A stretch of DNA of 64,000 nt from Burkholderia sp. BCC0322 (lineage in GTDB: Bacteria; Pseudomonadota; Gammaproteobacteria; Burkholderiales; Burkholderiaceae), in contig NZ_CADFDU010000002.1 of the NCBI RefSeq assembly GCF_902833045.1, positions 1 to 64,000 on the forward strand. The letters run 5' to 3'. Numbering within the stretch: the stretch's first letter is position 1; every line of letters starts with the position of its first letter. A program made the translations under genes and the position numbers. Under the pieces are notes generated by a model. That model did not search any database. It saw only the letters and a list, made by a program, of their open reading frames with translations, and was not told the DNA's origin. Below, in pieces: positions 8,610 through 18,414 of this stretch.

Positions 8610-9359
8610 TTACAGCACCTTGGCTTCGGTCTTCAGCTTCTCGACCAGCGTCTGCACGTCCGGCACCTTCACGCCTGCTGCGCGCTTCGGCGGCTCGTTC
8701 ACCTCGAGCACCTTCAGGCGCGGCGTCACATCCACGCCCAGGTCTTCCGGCTTCACGGTTTCCAGCGGCTTCTTCTTCGCCTTCATGATGTTCGGCAGCG
8801 TCACGTAACGCGGCTCGTTCAGGCGCAGGTCGGTGGTGACGACAGCAGGCAGTAGAAGCGACAGCGTTTCCGCGCCGCCGTCGACTTCGCGTGCGACCGT
8901 CGCACGGCCGTCGGCCACCGCCACCTTCGATGCGAACGTCGCCTGCGGCAACTCCGCCAGCGCCGCCAGCATCTGGCCCGTCTGGTTCGAATCGTCGTCG
9001 ATCGCCTGCTTGCCGAGGATCACCAGTTGCGGCTGCTCCTTGTCGACCAGCGCCTTCAGCACCTTCGCGACGCCGAGCGGCTCCGCACGGTCATTCGATT
9101 CGACGAGGATCGCGCGATCCGCGCCGATCGCGAGCGCCGCGCGCAGCGTCTCCTGCGCCTGCGCGACGCCGACCGACACGGCGATCACTTCGGTCACGAC
9201 GCCGGCCTCCTTCAACCGCACGGCCTCTTCCACCGCGATCTCGTCGAACGGGTTCATCGACATCTTCGCGTTCGCGATGTCGACGCCCGTCCGGTCGGAT
9301 TTCACGCCGACCTTCACGTTCGCGTCGACCACGCGTTTTACTGCCACGAGCGCTTTCAA
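8610..9359 (-). CDS. etfB: electron transfer flavoprotein subunit beta
   Basis: The usual beginning M-K-x-L-V-x-V-K-R-V-V-D is present but with a TTG start at 9359, preceded by AGGAGA eight bases upstream, giving 249 aa, the standard family length. The frame upstream of it is a shadow of the SDR gene. AMP-binding ETF-beta signatures are clear: [29 protein letters not shown] and [20 protein letters not shown]. It forms an operon with etfA (16-base gap) and lies 38 bases after the SDR gene. The TTG start may lower expression relative to housekeeping ETF. Confidence 0.92.
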   Translation of the reverse strand: MKALVAVKRVVDANVKVGVKSDRTGVDIANAKMSMNPFDEIAVEEAVRLKEAGVVTEVIAVSVGVAQAQETLRAALAIGADRAILVESNDRAEPLGVAKVLKALVDKEQPQLVILGKQAIDDDSNQTGQMLAALAELPQATFASKVAVADGRATVAREVDGGAETLSLLLPAVVTTDLRLNEPRYVTLPNIMKAKKKPLETVKPEDLGVDVTPRLKVLEVNEPPKRAAGVKVPDVQTLVEKLKTEAKVL

Positions 9360-9397
9360 CTGCCTGTCTCCTGTTCCGTTGCGTGCGCCGCGCCGCG

Positions 9398-10186
9398 TCA
9401 GCGCGCGGTAAACCCGCCGTCGATCACGAGCTCCGCGCCCGTCACGTAACGGCCCGCCGGCGACACGAGATACAGGATGCCGGCCGCGATGTCGCGCGGG
9501 CTGCCGATCTTCGCCATCGGCACGTTGGTCTGCATGTACTCGAAGGCACGATCGGGGTCCTGCCCCATCTGGCGAAACGCTTCCTCGAGCATCGGCGTGC
9601 GGATATAGCCGGGATGCACGGAGTTCGCACGGATGTTCTTCGCCGCGTACAGCATCGCGTCGACCTTCGCCATCATCCGCACCGCAGCCTTCGACGCGTG
9701 ATACGCGGGCACGTCGGGGCCGCCGACGATCCCGTACATCGACGACAGGTTCACGATCGAGCCGCCGCCGGCCGCATCGATATGCGGAATCGCGGCACGT
9801 GTGCACAGGAACACGCCGTTGACGTTCACGTCCAGCACGCGCTGCCATTGCGCGAGCGTGAGCTCGTGCGTCGGCACGTTGTGGCCTTCGATGCCCGCGT
9901 TGTTCACGAGCACGTCGAGGCGCCCGAAGCGCGCGACGATCTCGCCGAACACGCGCGCCACCTCGGCCTCGTGCGTCACGTCGAGCGACCAGAATGCGGC
10001 CTGGCCGCCCTGCGCGCGGATGTCCTCGACCAGCGCTTGCGCCGGTTCCGACAGCACGTCGAGAATCGCGACGCTCGCGCCCGCGGCAGCCAGCGTGCGC
10101 GCGGTCTCCGCGCCGATGCCGCGCGCGCCGCCGGTGATCGCGGCCACCTTGCCGCGCAGGTCGAACAGGTCTTCAATGAGCTTCAT
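9398..10186 (-). CDS. SDR-family NAD(P)-dependent oxidoreductase, probable hydroxysteroid or hydroxyacyl dehydrogenase
   Basis: The ATG 10186 is chosen because a GGAGA site precedes it; product 262 aa. Classical SDR motifs are complete: GGARGIG (coenzyme loop), NNAG, Ser in NLSSMYG, and YHASK with the catalytic Tyr and Lys. The C-terminal [18 protein letters not shown] is typical. It sits between hsaD and etfB in one minus-strand unit, so a 3-, 7-, 12- or 17-hydroxysteroid dehydrogenase or a later hydroxyacyl step is possible. The substrate cannot be decided from sequence alone. Confidence 0.88.
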   Translation of the reverse strand: MKLIEDLFDLRGKVAAITGGARGIGAETARTLAAAGASVAILDVLSEPAQALVEDIRAQGGQAAFWSLDVTHEAEVARVFGEIVARFGRLDVLVNNAGIEGHNVPTHELTLAQWQRVLDVNVNGVFLCTRAAIPHIDAAGGGSIVNLSSMYGIVGGPDVPAYHASKAAVRMMAKVDAMLYAAKNIRANSVHPGYIRTPMLEEAFRQMGQDPDRAFEYMQTNVPMAKIGSPRDIAAGILYLVSPAGRYVTGAELVIDGGFTAR

Positions 10187-10252
10187 GTCGTCTCCATGCA
10201 GGTGTTCAGACGGGCCGCCGTTAAAGCGGCCGGCCGTCAGGGGCATCCGGTG

Positions 10253-11089
10253 TTATCGCGTATTGCGCGTCGCAAGAAAATCGAGGCATTCCCGATTGAA
10301 ATAGCCGGCGTGCTCCACCATCACCCAGTGGCCGCACCGATTCATCAGCACGAAGCGCGCATCGCGGCAGCGTTCGAGGAACTTCAGCGCGCCGCCGACC
10401 GGATTGAAGCGATCGTCCGTGCCCCAGAAACCGAGCACCGGCGCACGCAGGTCGCCGAGCGCGTCGGTCAGGTTCGGCACGCTCATCGTCGACAGCACTT
10501 CGGTCGGCTGCTCGACGCACACCGTCATTCGCTCCGCGACGAGCGCGTCGGTGACGATCGCCGGGTCGTGCACGAGCAGTGTCAGCAGTTCGCGCATCGT
10601 GTCGTCATTCATCTGGCGATGGGTGAACCGCTGCACCATCCGCTGGATGCCTTCCATCCGGAAGTAAGTGTCGCGATCCTCGACGCCGCCCGGCGCCATC
10701 ATGATCAGCCCGTCGACTTCGTCCGGGTAGTCGAGCGCATACTTCACCGCGATCGCGCCGCCGAGCGAATTGCCGAGCAGCACGGCCGGACCGATCCCGA
10801 GCGCGTTCAGCTGCGCATGCAGCGCGCCGACGAAGAAATCGAGCGTATAGGCAACGTCCGACGGCTTCGACGACTGCCCGTAACCAGGCAGGTCGACGAC
10901 GATCGCGCGATAGCCGGCCGCCGCGAAGGCGGGCACGTTGTGCTTGAAGTTGCTGAAACCGCTGGCGCCCGGGCCGCTGCCGTGGATGAACACCACCGGC
11001 CGGCCTTCGCCCGCCTCGTAGTGGTGCAGGCGCAGGCCGCCCGGCACGTCGGTGAAGATGCCGGCCGGCGGCGTCGTGGGGATCGTCAT
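10253..11089 (-). CDS. hsaD: meta-cleavage product hydrolase (4,9-DSHA hydrolase)
   Basis: 278 aa from ATG 11089, preceded by GGAGA. An alpha/beta hydrolase of the BphD/HsaD family: oxyanion loop HGSGPGASGFSN, nucleophile elbow GNSLGGAIA (Ser108), acid in WGTDDRFNP (Asp224/225) and His253 in CGHWVMVEH. HsaD (TesD in Comamonas) cleaves the C-C bond of the ring-opened product made by HsaC, giving HIP and 2-hydroxyhexa-2,4-dienoate. The assignment to the steroid pathway rather than biphenyl rests on the surrounding genes. It is first in a unit followed by an SDR and etfBA. Confidence 0.87.
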   Translation of the reverse strand: MTIPTTPPAGIFTDVPGGLRLHHYEAGEGRPVVFIHGSGPGASGFSNFKHNVPAFAAAGYRAIVVDLPGYGQSSKPSDVAYTLDFFVGALHAQLNALGIGPAVLLGNSLGGAIAVKYALDYPDEVDGLIMMAPGGVEDRDTYFRMEGIQRMVQRFTHRQMNDDTMRELLTLLVHDPAIVTDALVAERMTVCVEQPTEVLSTMSVPNLTDALGDLRAPVLGFWGTDDRFNPVGGALKFLERCRDARFVLMNRCGHWVMVEHAGYFNRECLDFLATRNTR

Positions 11090-11226
11090 CGCGGGTTGTC
11101 TCCTTCGTCGTTCGATGGATGTCTGCCACGATGATTGCGCCACCGGCGCCGGCTGGCATCATCCTTTCAGACTACGAAGGCGCGCGCGCTTGTTCCTATC
11201 ATCGGCCCACCGAAACGGAGGCGACG

Positions 11227-12006
11227 ATGAACGGATTCGACTACAGCGGCAAGACGGTGCTCGTGACGGGCGGCACCAAAGGCATCGGGCGGCGCATCGC
11301 CGAGCGGTTCCTCGCGGCGGGGGCGCGCGTGTTCGTCTGCGGACGCAGCGCGCCCGACACACCGCCGTCGGCCGGCGGCCGCACGGCGGCATTCGTCGCG
11401 GCCGACCTGCGCGACCTCGAACAGGTCGACGCGATGCTCGCGACGATCCGCGATGCGGCGGGCGGCCTCGACGTGCTCGTCAACAATGCGGGCGGTTCGC
11501 CGTTCGCGCTCGCGGCCGATGCGTCGCCGCGCTTCACCGAATCGATCGTGCGGCTGAACCTGATCGCGCCGCTGCAGCTCGCGCAGCGCGTGAACGCGAT
11601 CATGCAGCCGCAGCCCGACGGCGGCGTGATGCTGTTCATCGCGAGCGTCAGCGCGTCGCGGCCATCGCCCGGCACGGCCGCATACGGCGCCGCGAAAGCG
11701 GGCCTCGTCAACGCGGTCACGTCGCTCGCGGTCGAGTGGGCGCCGCGCGTGCGCGTGGGCGCGATCAGCCCGAGCCTCGTGCAGACGGAATCGGCCACCG
11801 AAGGCCACTACGGCGACGACGATGCGCTCGACGCCATCCGCGCGACGATTCCCGCCGGACGGCTCGCGACACCGGACGACGTCGCGTCCGCATGCCTGTT
11901 CCTCGCGTCGCCCGAAGCGTCGTACACGTCGGGCGCGAACCTGCGGCTCGACGGCGGCGGCGAGCGGCCCGCGTTCCTGTCGGCCGCGCAGGCGGCGGCG
12001 CGCTGA
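11227..12006 (+). CDS. SDR-family oxidoreductase
   Basis: The ATG at 11227 with GGAGG seven bases upstream gives 259 aa. Motifs: GGTKGIG near the N-terminus, NNAG, Ser in IASVSASRPS and YGAAK. It lacks the long insertions of MFE-type enzymes. Divergent from hsaD, with a 137-base gap, and immediately followed by the DUF1302/DUF1329 pair, so it is probably co-regulated with steroid uptake or early oxidation. It could oxidise a ring hydroxyl; not assigned. Confidence 0.85.
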   Translation: MNGFDYSGKTVLVTGGTKGIGRRIAERFLAAGARVFVCGRSAPDTPPSAGGRTAAFVAADLRDLEQVDAMLATIRDAAGGLDVLVNNAGGSPFALAADASPRFTESIVRLNLIAPLQLAQRVNAIMQPQPDGGVMLFIASVSASRPSPGTAAYGAAKAGLVNAVTSLAVEWAPRVRVGAISPSLVQTESATEGHYGDDDALDAIRATIPAGRLATPDDVASACLFLASPEASYTSGANLRLDGGGERPAFLSAAQAAAR

Positions 12007-12048
12007 TGCACGCATGACAAACGGTGCGGCGCTTTTCAGCAGCCTGCT

Positions 12049-12082
12049 AGGGAAGTCATCTAGTTCATTTTGACGATTCCCT
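12049..12082. promoter_or_regulatory. imperfect palindrome upstream of the DUF1302 gene
   Basis: AGGGAAGTCA at 12049-12058 faces TGACGATTCCCT at 12071-12082, matching as AGGGAA/TTCCCT and GTCA/TGAC with a two-base bulge. It is AT-richer than its surroundings and sits in the 153-base gap between the SDR and the DUF1302 gene, about 80 bases before the start codon. Possible regulator site; no regulator is assigned. Confidence 0.4.
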
Positions 12083-12159
12083 GCTACCGCGATCTCCCTA
12101 CTCTGCCTCTCACGACAACACATAGTCGACCGTCGTCGATACCCCCAAGAGGAGACACC

Positions 12160-13725
12160 ATGCATCAACGGATTTCGCGCCGTACCGACAAGCGGGCAAC
12201 CGCCACGCTGTCGACGCTGGCCGCCGCTTTGCTGGCGTGCACCACTCCCGGCGCACATGCAGGCAGCACGATCGAGCTGGGCGCCGGCACGACGCTGGAC
12301 TACACGTTCACGCTCAGTTACGGCCTCGGCATGCGTACGCGTGCACCGAGCGGCAATCTCCTTACGCCGGCGAACATCAACGGCGACGACGGCGACCGCA
12401 ACTTCGCGAAGAACAAGCTGATCGAGAACCAGGTCAGCCTGCTCGGCGAAGTGAACCTGAAGCACGACGACTGGGGCGTGTTCGTGCGCGCCGACACGTT
12501 CTACGACCAGGCGTATCGCCGCCCGAACTACAACGACGCGCCGGGCACCGTGAACCAGTCGGGCCAGTACAACAACTTCACGAGCGACGCGCGCTACTGG
12601 TCGGGCGGCCACACCACGCTGCTTGCCGCATATGCGTACAACACGTTCAGGATCGGCTCGACGAGCCTGAACGTGAAAGTCGGCGACCAGGTCGTCGCGT
12701 GGGGCGAAAGCCTGTTCTTCCCGAACATCGCGGGCGCACAGGGGCCGTCCGACGCGACCAAGTCGTACATGGCCGGCGCCGAAGTGAAGGACATCCTGTT
12801 GCCGGTGCCGCAGATCTCGACGCAGTGGCAGATCACGCCGAACTTCAGCCTGCTCGGCTACTACCAGTTCTCGTACCAGCAGAACCGCCTGACCGCACCC
12901 GGCACGTACTGGAGCTATTCCGACGTCACGGGCCCCGGTGCGCAGTTCATCATCGGCCCGGGCGGGATGATCATTCCGCGCGGCCCCGACGACAAGCCGA
13001 GCGCGCGCAACCAGTGGGGGATCGGCGCGCGCCTCCGCGTACTCGGCGACACCGAGCTCGGCCTGTACCACCTGCACTACAACGACATGAACCCGAGCGT
13101 CGTCACGACGTACTTCCCGACGCTCCAGTACCAGCAGACCTACTTCAGCAACATCAAGCTGACCGGCGCGAGCTTCTCGACACAGGTCGGCCCGGTGAAC
13201 GTCGCGGGCGAAGTGTCGTACCGCCAGGGCGCGGCGGTGCTCGTCAACACGCCGATGGGCCCGCAGTCGACCCGCGCGAACGTGCTGCAGACCAACCTGT
13301 CCGGCATCTACTCGATCGGGCCGAGCTTCCTCGCGAATTCGCAGTCGCTGATCGGCGAACTCACGTACGTGCACGCCGGCGGCATCTCGGAACTCGACGG
13401 CTCGACCACGCTCGCGAATTCGCGCAATGCGCTCGCGATGGAGATCGCGTGGACGCTCAGCTACAAGAACGTGTTCAACGGCTGGGATCTCGACGTGCCG
13501 CTGACCTACACGCACGACCTGACGGGCACGTCGCCGCTCGCCGGTGCGCTCGGCTCGCTGACGGGCCAGGGCGACCACCGCGTGACGGCGGGCGTCACCT
13601 TCACGCGCCTGAGCAACCTGCAGCTGTCGCTCGTCTACGCGAAGTTCCTGGGATCGCCGAACCCGGTCACGCGCCCGCTCGCGGATCGCGACTACGTGCT
13701 GGCCACGGCGACCTACCACTTCTGA
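12160..13725 (+). CDS. DUF1302 family outer-membrane protein
   Basis: 521 aa with a Sec signal peptide (about residues 1-35, ending at ACTTPGAHA). The mature protein is rich in alternating aromatic/polar strands (TLDYTFTLSYGLGMRTRAPS and so on) and ends in aromatic Phe, as do outer-membrane beta-barrels. DUF1302 proteins are repeatedly found paired with DUF1329 proteins in hydrophobic-compound and steroid loci. Start ATG 12160 follows GAGGAG. Suggested role: passage or binding of a hydrophobic substrate at the outer membrane; inference from family context. Confidence 0.85.
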   Translation: MHQRISRRTDKRATATLSTLAAALLACTTPGAHAGSTIELGAGTTLDYTFTLSYGLGMRTRAPSGNLLTPANINGDDGDRNFAKNKLIENQVSLLGEVNLKHDDWGVFVRADTFYDQAYRRPNYNDAPGTVNQSGQYNNFTSDARYWSGGHTTLLAAYAYNTFRIGSTSLNVKVGDQVVAWGESLFFPNIAGAQGPSDATKSYMAGAEVKDILLPVPQISTQWQITPNFSLLGYYQFSYQQNRLTAPGTYWSYSDVTGPGAQFIIGPGGMIIPRGPDDKPSARNQWGIGARLRVLGDTELGLYHLHYNDMNPSVVTTYFPTLQYQQTYFSNIKLTGASFSTQVGPVNVAGEVSYRQGAAVLVNTPMGPQSTRANVLQTNLSGIYSIGPSFLANSQSLIGELTYVHAGGISELDGSTTLANSRNALAMEIAWTLSYKNVFNGWDLDVPLTYTHDLTGTSPLAGALGSLTGQGDHRVTAGVTFTRLSNLQLSLVYAKFLGSPNPVTRPLADRDYVLATATYHF

Positions 13726-13765
13726 GCGGCCCGGCCGCTCGTCATTCAGCCATATGAGGATCGAT

Positions 13766-15148
13766 ATGAAACGCATTCATCTCCCCCTCCTGCGCGCGTC
13801 GGTGATGGCCGCGTGCGCGGTCGTCGCGACGGCGTCGTTCCCGAAGGTCACGCCGGACGACCTGAAGGCGCTCGACGGCCCGCTGACGCCGATGGGCGCG
13901 GTGCGCGCCGCGAGCAAGGACAGCGGCGTGCCGGAGTGGTCGGGCAAGTGGCTCGGCACGCCGCCGGACGTGCAGTACAAGCGCGGCAGCCGCTACCCCG
14001 ATCCGTTCGCGAGCGACAAGCCGATCGCGACGATCACCGCGGAAAACATGGCGCAGTACGCCGAGCACCTGACCGACGGCCAGAAGGCGATGTTCAAGCG
14101 CTACCCGGCCACGTTCAAGATCAACGTCTACCCAAGCCATCGCGACTTCCGTTACGCGGATTCCGTGTACAAGGACATCCGCACGTACGCGCCGGATTCG
14201 ACGATGACGTCCGACGCGAACGGCCTCACGAACGCGCCGCCCACGGTGCCGTACCCGATCCCGAAGACCGCTGCCGAGCTGCTGTGGAACCAGCGCTTCT
14301 CGTCGGCGATCGGCGCCGAGCAGGCGACCTACGACCAGGCGGTCGTGTACTCGGACGGCAACATCGCGTGGGGCAAGGTGCGCTACGACATCTACTCGCC
14401 GCGCAATTCCGGCAAGTTCGACGTGAAGAACGACCTGAACAACCGCACGTACTACCGCAACGCGACGGAGCTGCCGTTGTCCGATCGCGGCTCGCTGATC
14501 GTCGGCTTCACGAACTGGGACAAGGCCGGCGCGGACAACTCGTCGCGCACGTGGATGTACAACCCCGGCACACGCCGCGTGCGCCAGGCGCCCGAGTACG
14601 GCTACGACCAGCCGCAAGGCCCGGGCGGCTTCCGCACCGTCGACGACGACCGCCTGTACAACGGCCCCGGCGACCGCTATGACTGGAAGATCGTCGGCAA
14701 GCGCGAGATCTACGTGCCGTACGACAACTACAAGGCGATGGACAGCTCGGTGAAGTACGCCGACCTGCTGACCAAGGGCCACGAGAACCCGTCGGCCATC
14801 CGCTACGAACTGCATCGCGTGTGGGTGCTGCAGGCGACGCTGAAGAGCAACTACCGTCACCAGTATGCGAAGCGCGTGCTCTACATCGACGAGGATTCGT
14901 GGATGACGCTGCTCGCCGACAACTACGACGCACGCGGCCAGCTGTGGCGCACCAACGTCGCGACGACGCTGTACGCGTATGACGCGAAGGTGTTCTACCC
15001 GGGCGTCGTGTTCTACCACGACCTGATCTCCGGCGCGTACATGGCCGACCGCCTGACGAACGAAGGCCCGATGCCGAAGCTCGACAACAGCCCGCAGTTC
15101 AACGAGGCGTACTTCTCGCCGGACGCGATCCGCAGTTCGGGAAACTAA
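13766..15148 (+). CDS. DUF1329 family periplasmic/outer-membrane lipoprotein-like protein
   Basis: 460 aa from ATG 13766, which has GAGGA upstream; an in-frame ATG at 13754 is less well placed. A signal peptide spans about residues 1-24. DUF1329 proteins belong to the LolA/LolB-like fold superfamily and are thought to move lipids or hydrophobic ligands across the periplasm. Typical aromatic-rich features are visible (GSRYPDPFASDKPIATIT, YKRGSRYPD). It forms a pair with the DUF1302 gene 40 bases upstream, and the HsaE gene follows 109 bases downstream. Confidence 0.85.
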   Translation: MKRIHLPLLRASVMAACAVVATASFPKVTPDDLKALDGPLTPMGAVRAASKDSGVPEWSGKWLGTPPDVQYKRGSRYPDPFASDKPIATITAENMAQYAEHLTDGQKAMFKRYPATFKINVYPSHRDFRYADSVYKDIRTYAPDSTMTSDANGLTNAPPTVPYPIPKTAAELLWNQRFSSAIGAEQATYDQAVVYSDGNIAWGKVRYDIYSPRNSGKFDVKNDLNNRTYYRNATELPLSDRGSLIVGFTNWDKAGADNSSRTWMYNPGTRRVRQAPEYGYDQPQGPGGFRTVDDDRLYNGPGDRYDWKIVGKREIYVPYDNYKAMDSSVKYADLLTKGHENPSAIRYELHRVWVLQATLKSNYRHQYAKRVLYIDEDSWMTLLADNYDARGQLWRTNVATTLYAYDAKVFYPGVVFYHDLISGAYMADRLTNEGPMPKLDNSPQFNEAYFSPDAIRSSGN

Positions 15149-15257
15149 TCAACCTGCTGGCGCGGCATGTACGCACCCCACGCGCCGGCGCCACGCTCCG
15201 GCGCCCGGCGCCGCCCGTGGCGGCTGCCTGTTCCATTCGAGATTCGAGGGCCCTTTC

Positions 15258-16040
15258 ATGTCTTCCCGCCTGCATACGACGCTCGGCGACGAGCTGTACG
15301 CCGCGTGGCACGCGCGTGCGCCGGTCGCACCGCTGTCGAGCCGCCCGCGCCGCCTGTCGCTCGACGATGCCTACCGCATCCAGCAGCGCTTCATCGAACG
15401 CCGCGTCGAACACGGCGAGACCGTGGTCGGCAAGAAGATCGGCGTGACGAGCCAGGCCGTGCAGGACATGCTGAACGTGCGCCAGCCCGATTTCGGCATC
15501 CTGCTGTCCGGCATGCACTACGCGGCCGGTGAAGCGATCGTCGCCGATTCGCTGATCGCGCCGCGTGCCGAGGGCGAGATCGCGTTCATCCTCGCGCGCG
15601 ACCTGCGCGGCCCCGGCATCGACCGCACCGACGTGATCGCCGCGACGGCCGCCGTCGCGCCCTGCTTCGAGATCGTCGATTCGCGCATCCGCGACTGGGC
15701 GATCCGCATCGAGGACACCGTCGCCGACAACGCGTCGTGCGGCGTGTACGTGCTCGGCGACGCGCACGTCGATCCGCGCACGCTCGATCTCGCGGCGTGC
15801 GAAATGACGATCGACAAAAACGGCGAGCGCGTCGCGCAAGGGCGCGGAGACGCCGCACTCGGCAACCCTGCCGACGCGGTCGCGTGGCTTGCGAACACGC
15901 TCGCCGCCTACGACGTGCCGCTGCTTGCCGGCGAGATCGTGCTGTCCGGCTCGCTCGCGAAACTGATTCCGGTCACGGCCGGCGACGCACTGTCGATGCA
16001 GATCTCGGGCATCGGCGGCTGCGACGTCCGCTTTATCTAA
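15258..16040 (+). CDS. hsaE: 2-hydroxyhexa-2,4-dienoate hydratase
   Basis: 260 aa, member of the FAH-like hydratase family (MhpD, DmpE, TesE, HsaE). Conserved metal and substrate signatures: [43 protein letters not shown]-type segment [12 protein letters not shown], and DNASCG. It hydrates the dienoate released by HsaD to a 4-hydroxy-2-oxo acid. It is the first of a three-gene set with the acylating aldehyde dehydrogenase (11 bases) and aldolase (17 bases) in pathway order. Confidence 0.92.
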   Translation: MSSRLHTTLGDELYAAWHARAPVAPLSSRPRRLSLDDAYRIQQRFIERRVEHGETVVGKKIGVTSQAVQDMLNVRQPDFGILLSGMHYAAGEAIVADSLIAPRAEGEIAFILARDLRGPGIDRTDVIAATAAVAPCFEIVDSRIRDWAIRIEDTVADNASCGVYVLGDAHVDPRTLDLAACEMTIDKNGERVAQGRGDAALGNPADAVAWLANTLAAYDVPLLAGEIVLSGSLAKLIPVTAGDALSMQISGIGGCDVRFI

Positions 16041-16050
16041 AGGAACCCTG

Positions 16051-16950
16051 ATGAAGAAAATCCAATGCGCACTGATCGGGCCCGGCAACATCGGCACCGA
16101 CCTGCTCTACAAGCTGCGCCGCTCGCCGGTGCTCGAACCCGTGTGGATGGTCGGCGTCGATCCTGCATCCGATGGTCTCGCACGGGCGCGCGAATTCGGC
16201 CTGAAGACCACCGACCAAGGCGTCGACGGGCTGATGCCGCACGTGGCCGCCGACGACATCCGCATCGCGTTCGACGCGACGTCGGCCTACGTGCACCGCG
16301 ACAACTCCGACAAGCTCACCGCGCTCGGCGTGAAAATGATCGACCTGACGCCCGCCGCGATCGGCCCGTACTGCGTGCCGCCGGTCAACCTCGACGCGCA
16401 TCTCGACAGCGCGCAGATGAACGTGAACATGGTGACCTGCGGCGGCCAGGCGACGATCCCGATGGTGTATGCGGTGTCGCGCGTGCAGCCGGTGGCATAC
16501 GGCGAGATCGTCGCGACCGTGTCGTCGCGCTCGGTCGGCCCCGGCACGCGCAAGAACATCGACGAATTCACGCGCACGACGTCCGGCGCGATCGAACAGG
16601 TCGGCGGCGCGCGCCAGGGCAAGGCGATCATCGTGATCAACCCGGCCGAGCCGCCGCTGATCATGCGCGACACGATCCACTGCCTGACCGACGGGCCGCC
16701 CGACGTCGAGGCGATCACGGCATCCGTGCATGCGATGGTCAAGGAAGTACAGCGCTACGTGCCCGGCTACACGCTGAAGAACGGCCCCGTGTTCGACGGA
16801 AATCGCGTGTCGGTGTTCATGGAAGTCGAGGGGCTCGGCGATTACCTGCCGAAGTACGCGGGCAACCTCGACATCATGACCGCCGCCGCGGCCGCCACGG
16901 CCGAGCGTTTCGCCGAACAGATGCTGGCCGCGACGGCCGCCACCGCTTGA
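16051..16950 (+). CDS. hsaG: acetaldehyde/propanal dehydrogenase (CoA-acylating)
   Basis: 299 aa, standard length of MhpF/DmpF/BphJ/HsaG. It has the Rossmann motif GPGNIGTDL near the N-terminus, the catalytic cysteine in [12 protein letters not shown], and the C-terminal [14 protein letters not shown]. It partners with the aldolase to channel aldehyde to acyl-CoA: propanal to propionyl-CoA in steroid catabolism. The adjacent aldolase gene and the steroid context favour HsaG over a phenol-pathway isozyme, though both act on acetaldehyde and propanal. Confidence 0.93.
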   Translation: MKKIQCALIGPGNIGTDLLYKLRRSPVLEPVWMVGVDPASDGLARAREFGLKTTDQGVDGLMPHVAADDIRIAFDATSAYVHRDNSDKLTALGVKMIDLTPAAIGPYCVPPVNLDAHLDSAQMNVNMVTCGGQATIPMVYAVSRVQPVAYGEIVATVSSRSVGPGTRKNIDEFTRTTSGAIEQVGGARQGKAIIVINPAEPPLIMRDTIHCLTDGPPDVEAITASVHAMVKEVQRYVPGYTLKNGPVFDGNRVSVFMEVEGLGDYLPKYAGNLDIMTAAAAATAERFAEQMLAATAATA

Positions 16951-16966
16951 GTTGAGGAGCCACGCG

Positions 16967-17998
16967 ATGTCACTTGCAGGCAAGAAGATCACCGTCCACG
17001 ACATGTCGCTGCGCGACGGGATGCACCCGAAGCGCCACCAGATCACGCTCGACCAGATGCGCGACATCGCGCGCGGGCTCGACGCGGCCGGCGTGCCGCT
17101 GATCGAGGTCACGCACGGCGACGGGCTCGGCGGCGCATCGGTCAACTACGGGTTTCCCGCGCATACCGACGAGGCGTACCTGAGCGCCGTGATTCCGGAG
17201 CTGAAGCAGGCGAAGGTGTCGGCGCTGCTGCTGCCCGGCATCGGCACCGTCGAGCACCTGCGCATGGCGCACGCGCTCGGCGTCGGCACGATCCGCGTCG
17301 CGACGCACTGCACCGAGGCCGACGTGTCGGAGCAGCACATCGGCCTCGCGCGCACGCTCGGGCTCGATACGGTCGGATTCCTGATGATGGCGCACATGTC
17401 GTCGCCCGGGCAGCTCGTCGTGCAGGCGAAGCGGATGGAATCGTACGGCGCGAACTGCATCTACATCACCGACTCGGCCGGCCACATGCTGCCCGACGAT
17501 GTGACCGCACGGATCGCCCAGGTGCGCGACGCGCTGAAGCCGGAGACGGAACTCGGTTTCCACGGCCACCACAACCTCGCGATGGGCGTCGCGAACTCGG
17601 TCGCGGCCGTCGCTGCCGGCGCGAACCGGATCGACGCGGCCGCGGCCGGCCTCGGCGCCGGCGCGGGCAACACGCCGATGGAAGTGTTCGTCGCGGTATG
17701 CGACCGGATGGGGATCGAGACGGGCGTCGACGTGTTCGCGATCTCGGATGTCGCCGAGGATCTCGTCGTGCCGATCATGGATGCGCCGATCCGCCTCGAC
17801 CGCGACGCGCTGACGCTCGGTTATGCGGGCGTCTACTCGTCGTTCCTGCTGTTCGCGAAGCGCGCGGAAGCGAAGTACGGGATTCCCGCGCGCGACATCC
17901 TCGTCGAGCTGGGCCGGCAACGGCTCGTCGGCGGGCAGGAGGACATGATCGAGGACGCGGCGCTGACGATGGTGCGGGCGCGGTCGGTGGCGGCGTAA
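16967..17998 (+). CDS. hsaF: 4-hydroxy-2-oxohexanoate/valerate aldolase
   Basis: The start is ATG 16967 behind GAGGAG, giving 343 aa; an earlier ATG at 16952 has no ribosome site. HMGL-like TIM-barrel signature: [14 protein letters not shown] (Arg and Asp of the metal/substrate site) and [16 protein letters not shown] with the metal histidines. It cleaves 4-hydroxy-2-oxohexanoate to pyruvate and propanal, and forms the heterotetramer with the preceding dehydrogenase. A terminator-like hairpin follows at 18038. Confidence 0.94.
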   Translation: MSLAGKKITVHDMSLRDGMHPKRHQITLDQMRDIARGLDAAGVPLIEVTHGDGLGGASVNYGFPAHTDEAYLSAVIPELKQAKVSALLLPGIGTVEHLRMAHALGVGTIRVATHCTEADVSEQHIGLARTLGLDTVGFLMMAHMSSPGQLVVQAKRMESYGANCIYITDSAGHMLPDDVTARIAQVRDALKPETELGFHGHHNLAMGVANSVAAVAAGANRIDAAAAGLGAGAGNTPMEVFVAVCDRMGIETGVDVFAISDVAEDLVVPIMDAPIRLDRDALTLGYAGVYSSFLLFAKRAEAKYGIPARDILVELGRQRLVGGQEDMIEDAALTMVRARSVAA

Positions 17999-18036
17999 TC
18001 GCATCCGGCCGTCTTCCATCCGGAAGCTGTGTGAAC

Positions 18037-18060
18037 AGGGCGCTCGCCCCGTTTTCTTTT
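18037..18060 (+). terminator. probable Rho-independent terminator after hsaF
   Basis: A short GC stem, GGGC (18038-18041) with GCCC (18046-18049), is followed by GTTTTCTTTT (18051-18060). It lies between the hsaF stop and the convergent small gene, so it would end the hsaE-G-F transcript. The stem is short, so efficiency is uncertain. Confidence 0.5.
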
Positions 18061-18165
18061 GACAGGGGTAGGCGCGCTGCGCGCCCGGCAGGCCGCGTGA
18101 CGCGTCGCGGCCTCTTTCACCAGGACACCGCCCTCAAACGCCCCGACCTCGCGCAGCCATATCCG

Positions 18166-18414
18166 TCAACGATGCTTCCCGCCATGCCGGCGCCGCCGAT
18201 GTTCCGCACGCGCCTGCAGCAGCGACGGCATCAGCTCCTCGATGTATTGCCGCGCCTGCCCGCGCGTCACGATCTCGCTGAAGCGCTGATGGGCCTTGTC
18301 ATGGCCGACCAGCGCCGCATGCGCTTTCTTCAGGATGTGCAGGAACGCGATCAGGCTCGTGCCGTCGCGCACGGGCAGCGCATCGCGCGGGTCGGGGGCC
18401 GGTGTGGTACTCAT
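18166..18414 (-). CDS. hypothetical protein translationally coupled to the phosphoesterase gene (82 aa)
   Basis: Unrecognised family. The ATG at 18414 overlaps the TGA of the upstream phosphoesterase gene (ATGA), indicating translational coupling. The protein is helical and basic at the C-terminus (a run of HRRRRHGGKHR at the end), with a central segment LIAFLHILKKAHAALVGHDK. There is no signal peptide. The coupling suggests a function with the phosphoesterase, perhaps as a cytoplasmic accessory or regulator. Confidence 0.65.
   Translation of the reverse strand: MSTTPAPDPRDALPVRDGTSLIAFLHILKKAHAALVGHDKAHQRFSEIVTRGQARQYIEELMPSLLQARAEHRRRRHGGKHR

Noticed and set aside
8891-11134. 747-aa plus-strand frame
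   Set aside because: Shadow spanning etfB, the SDR and hsaD genes; low-complexity basic composition.
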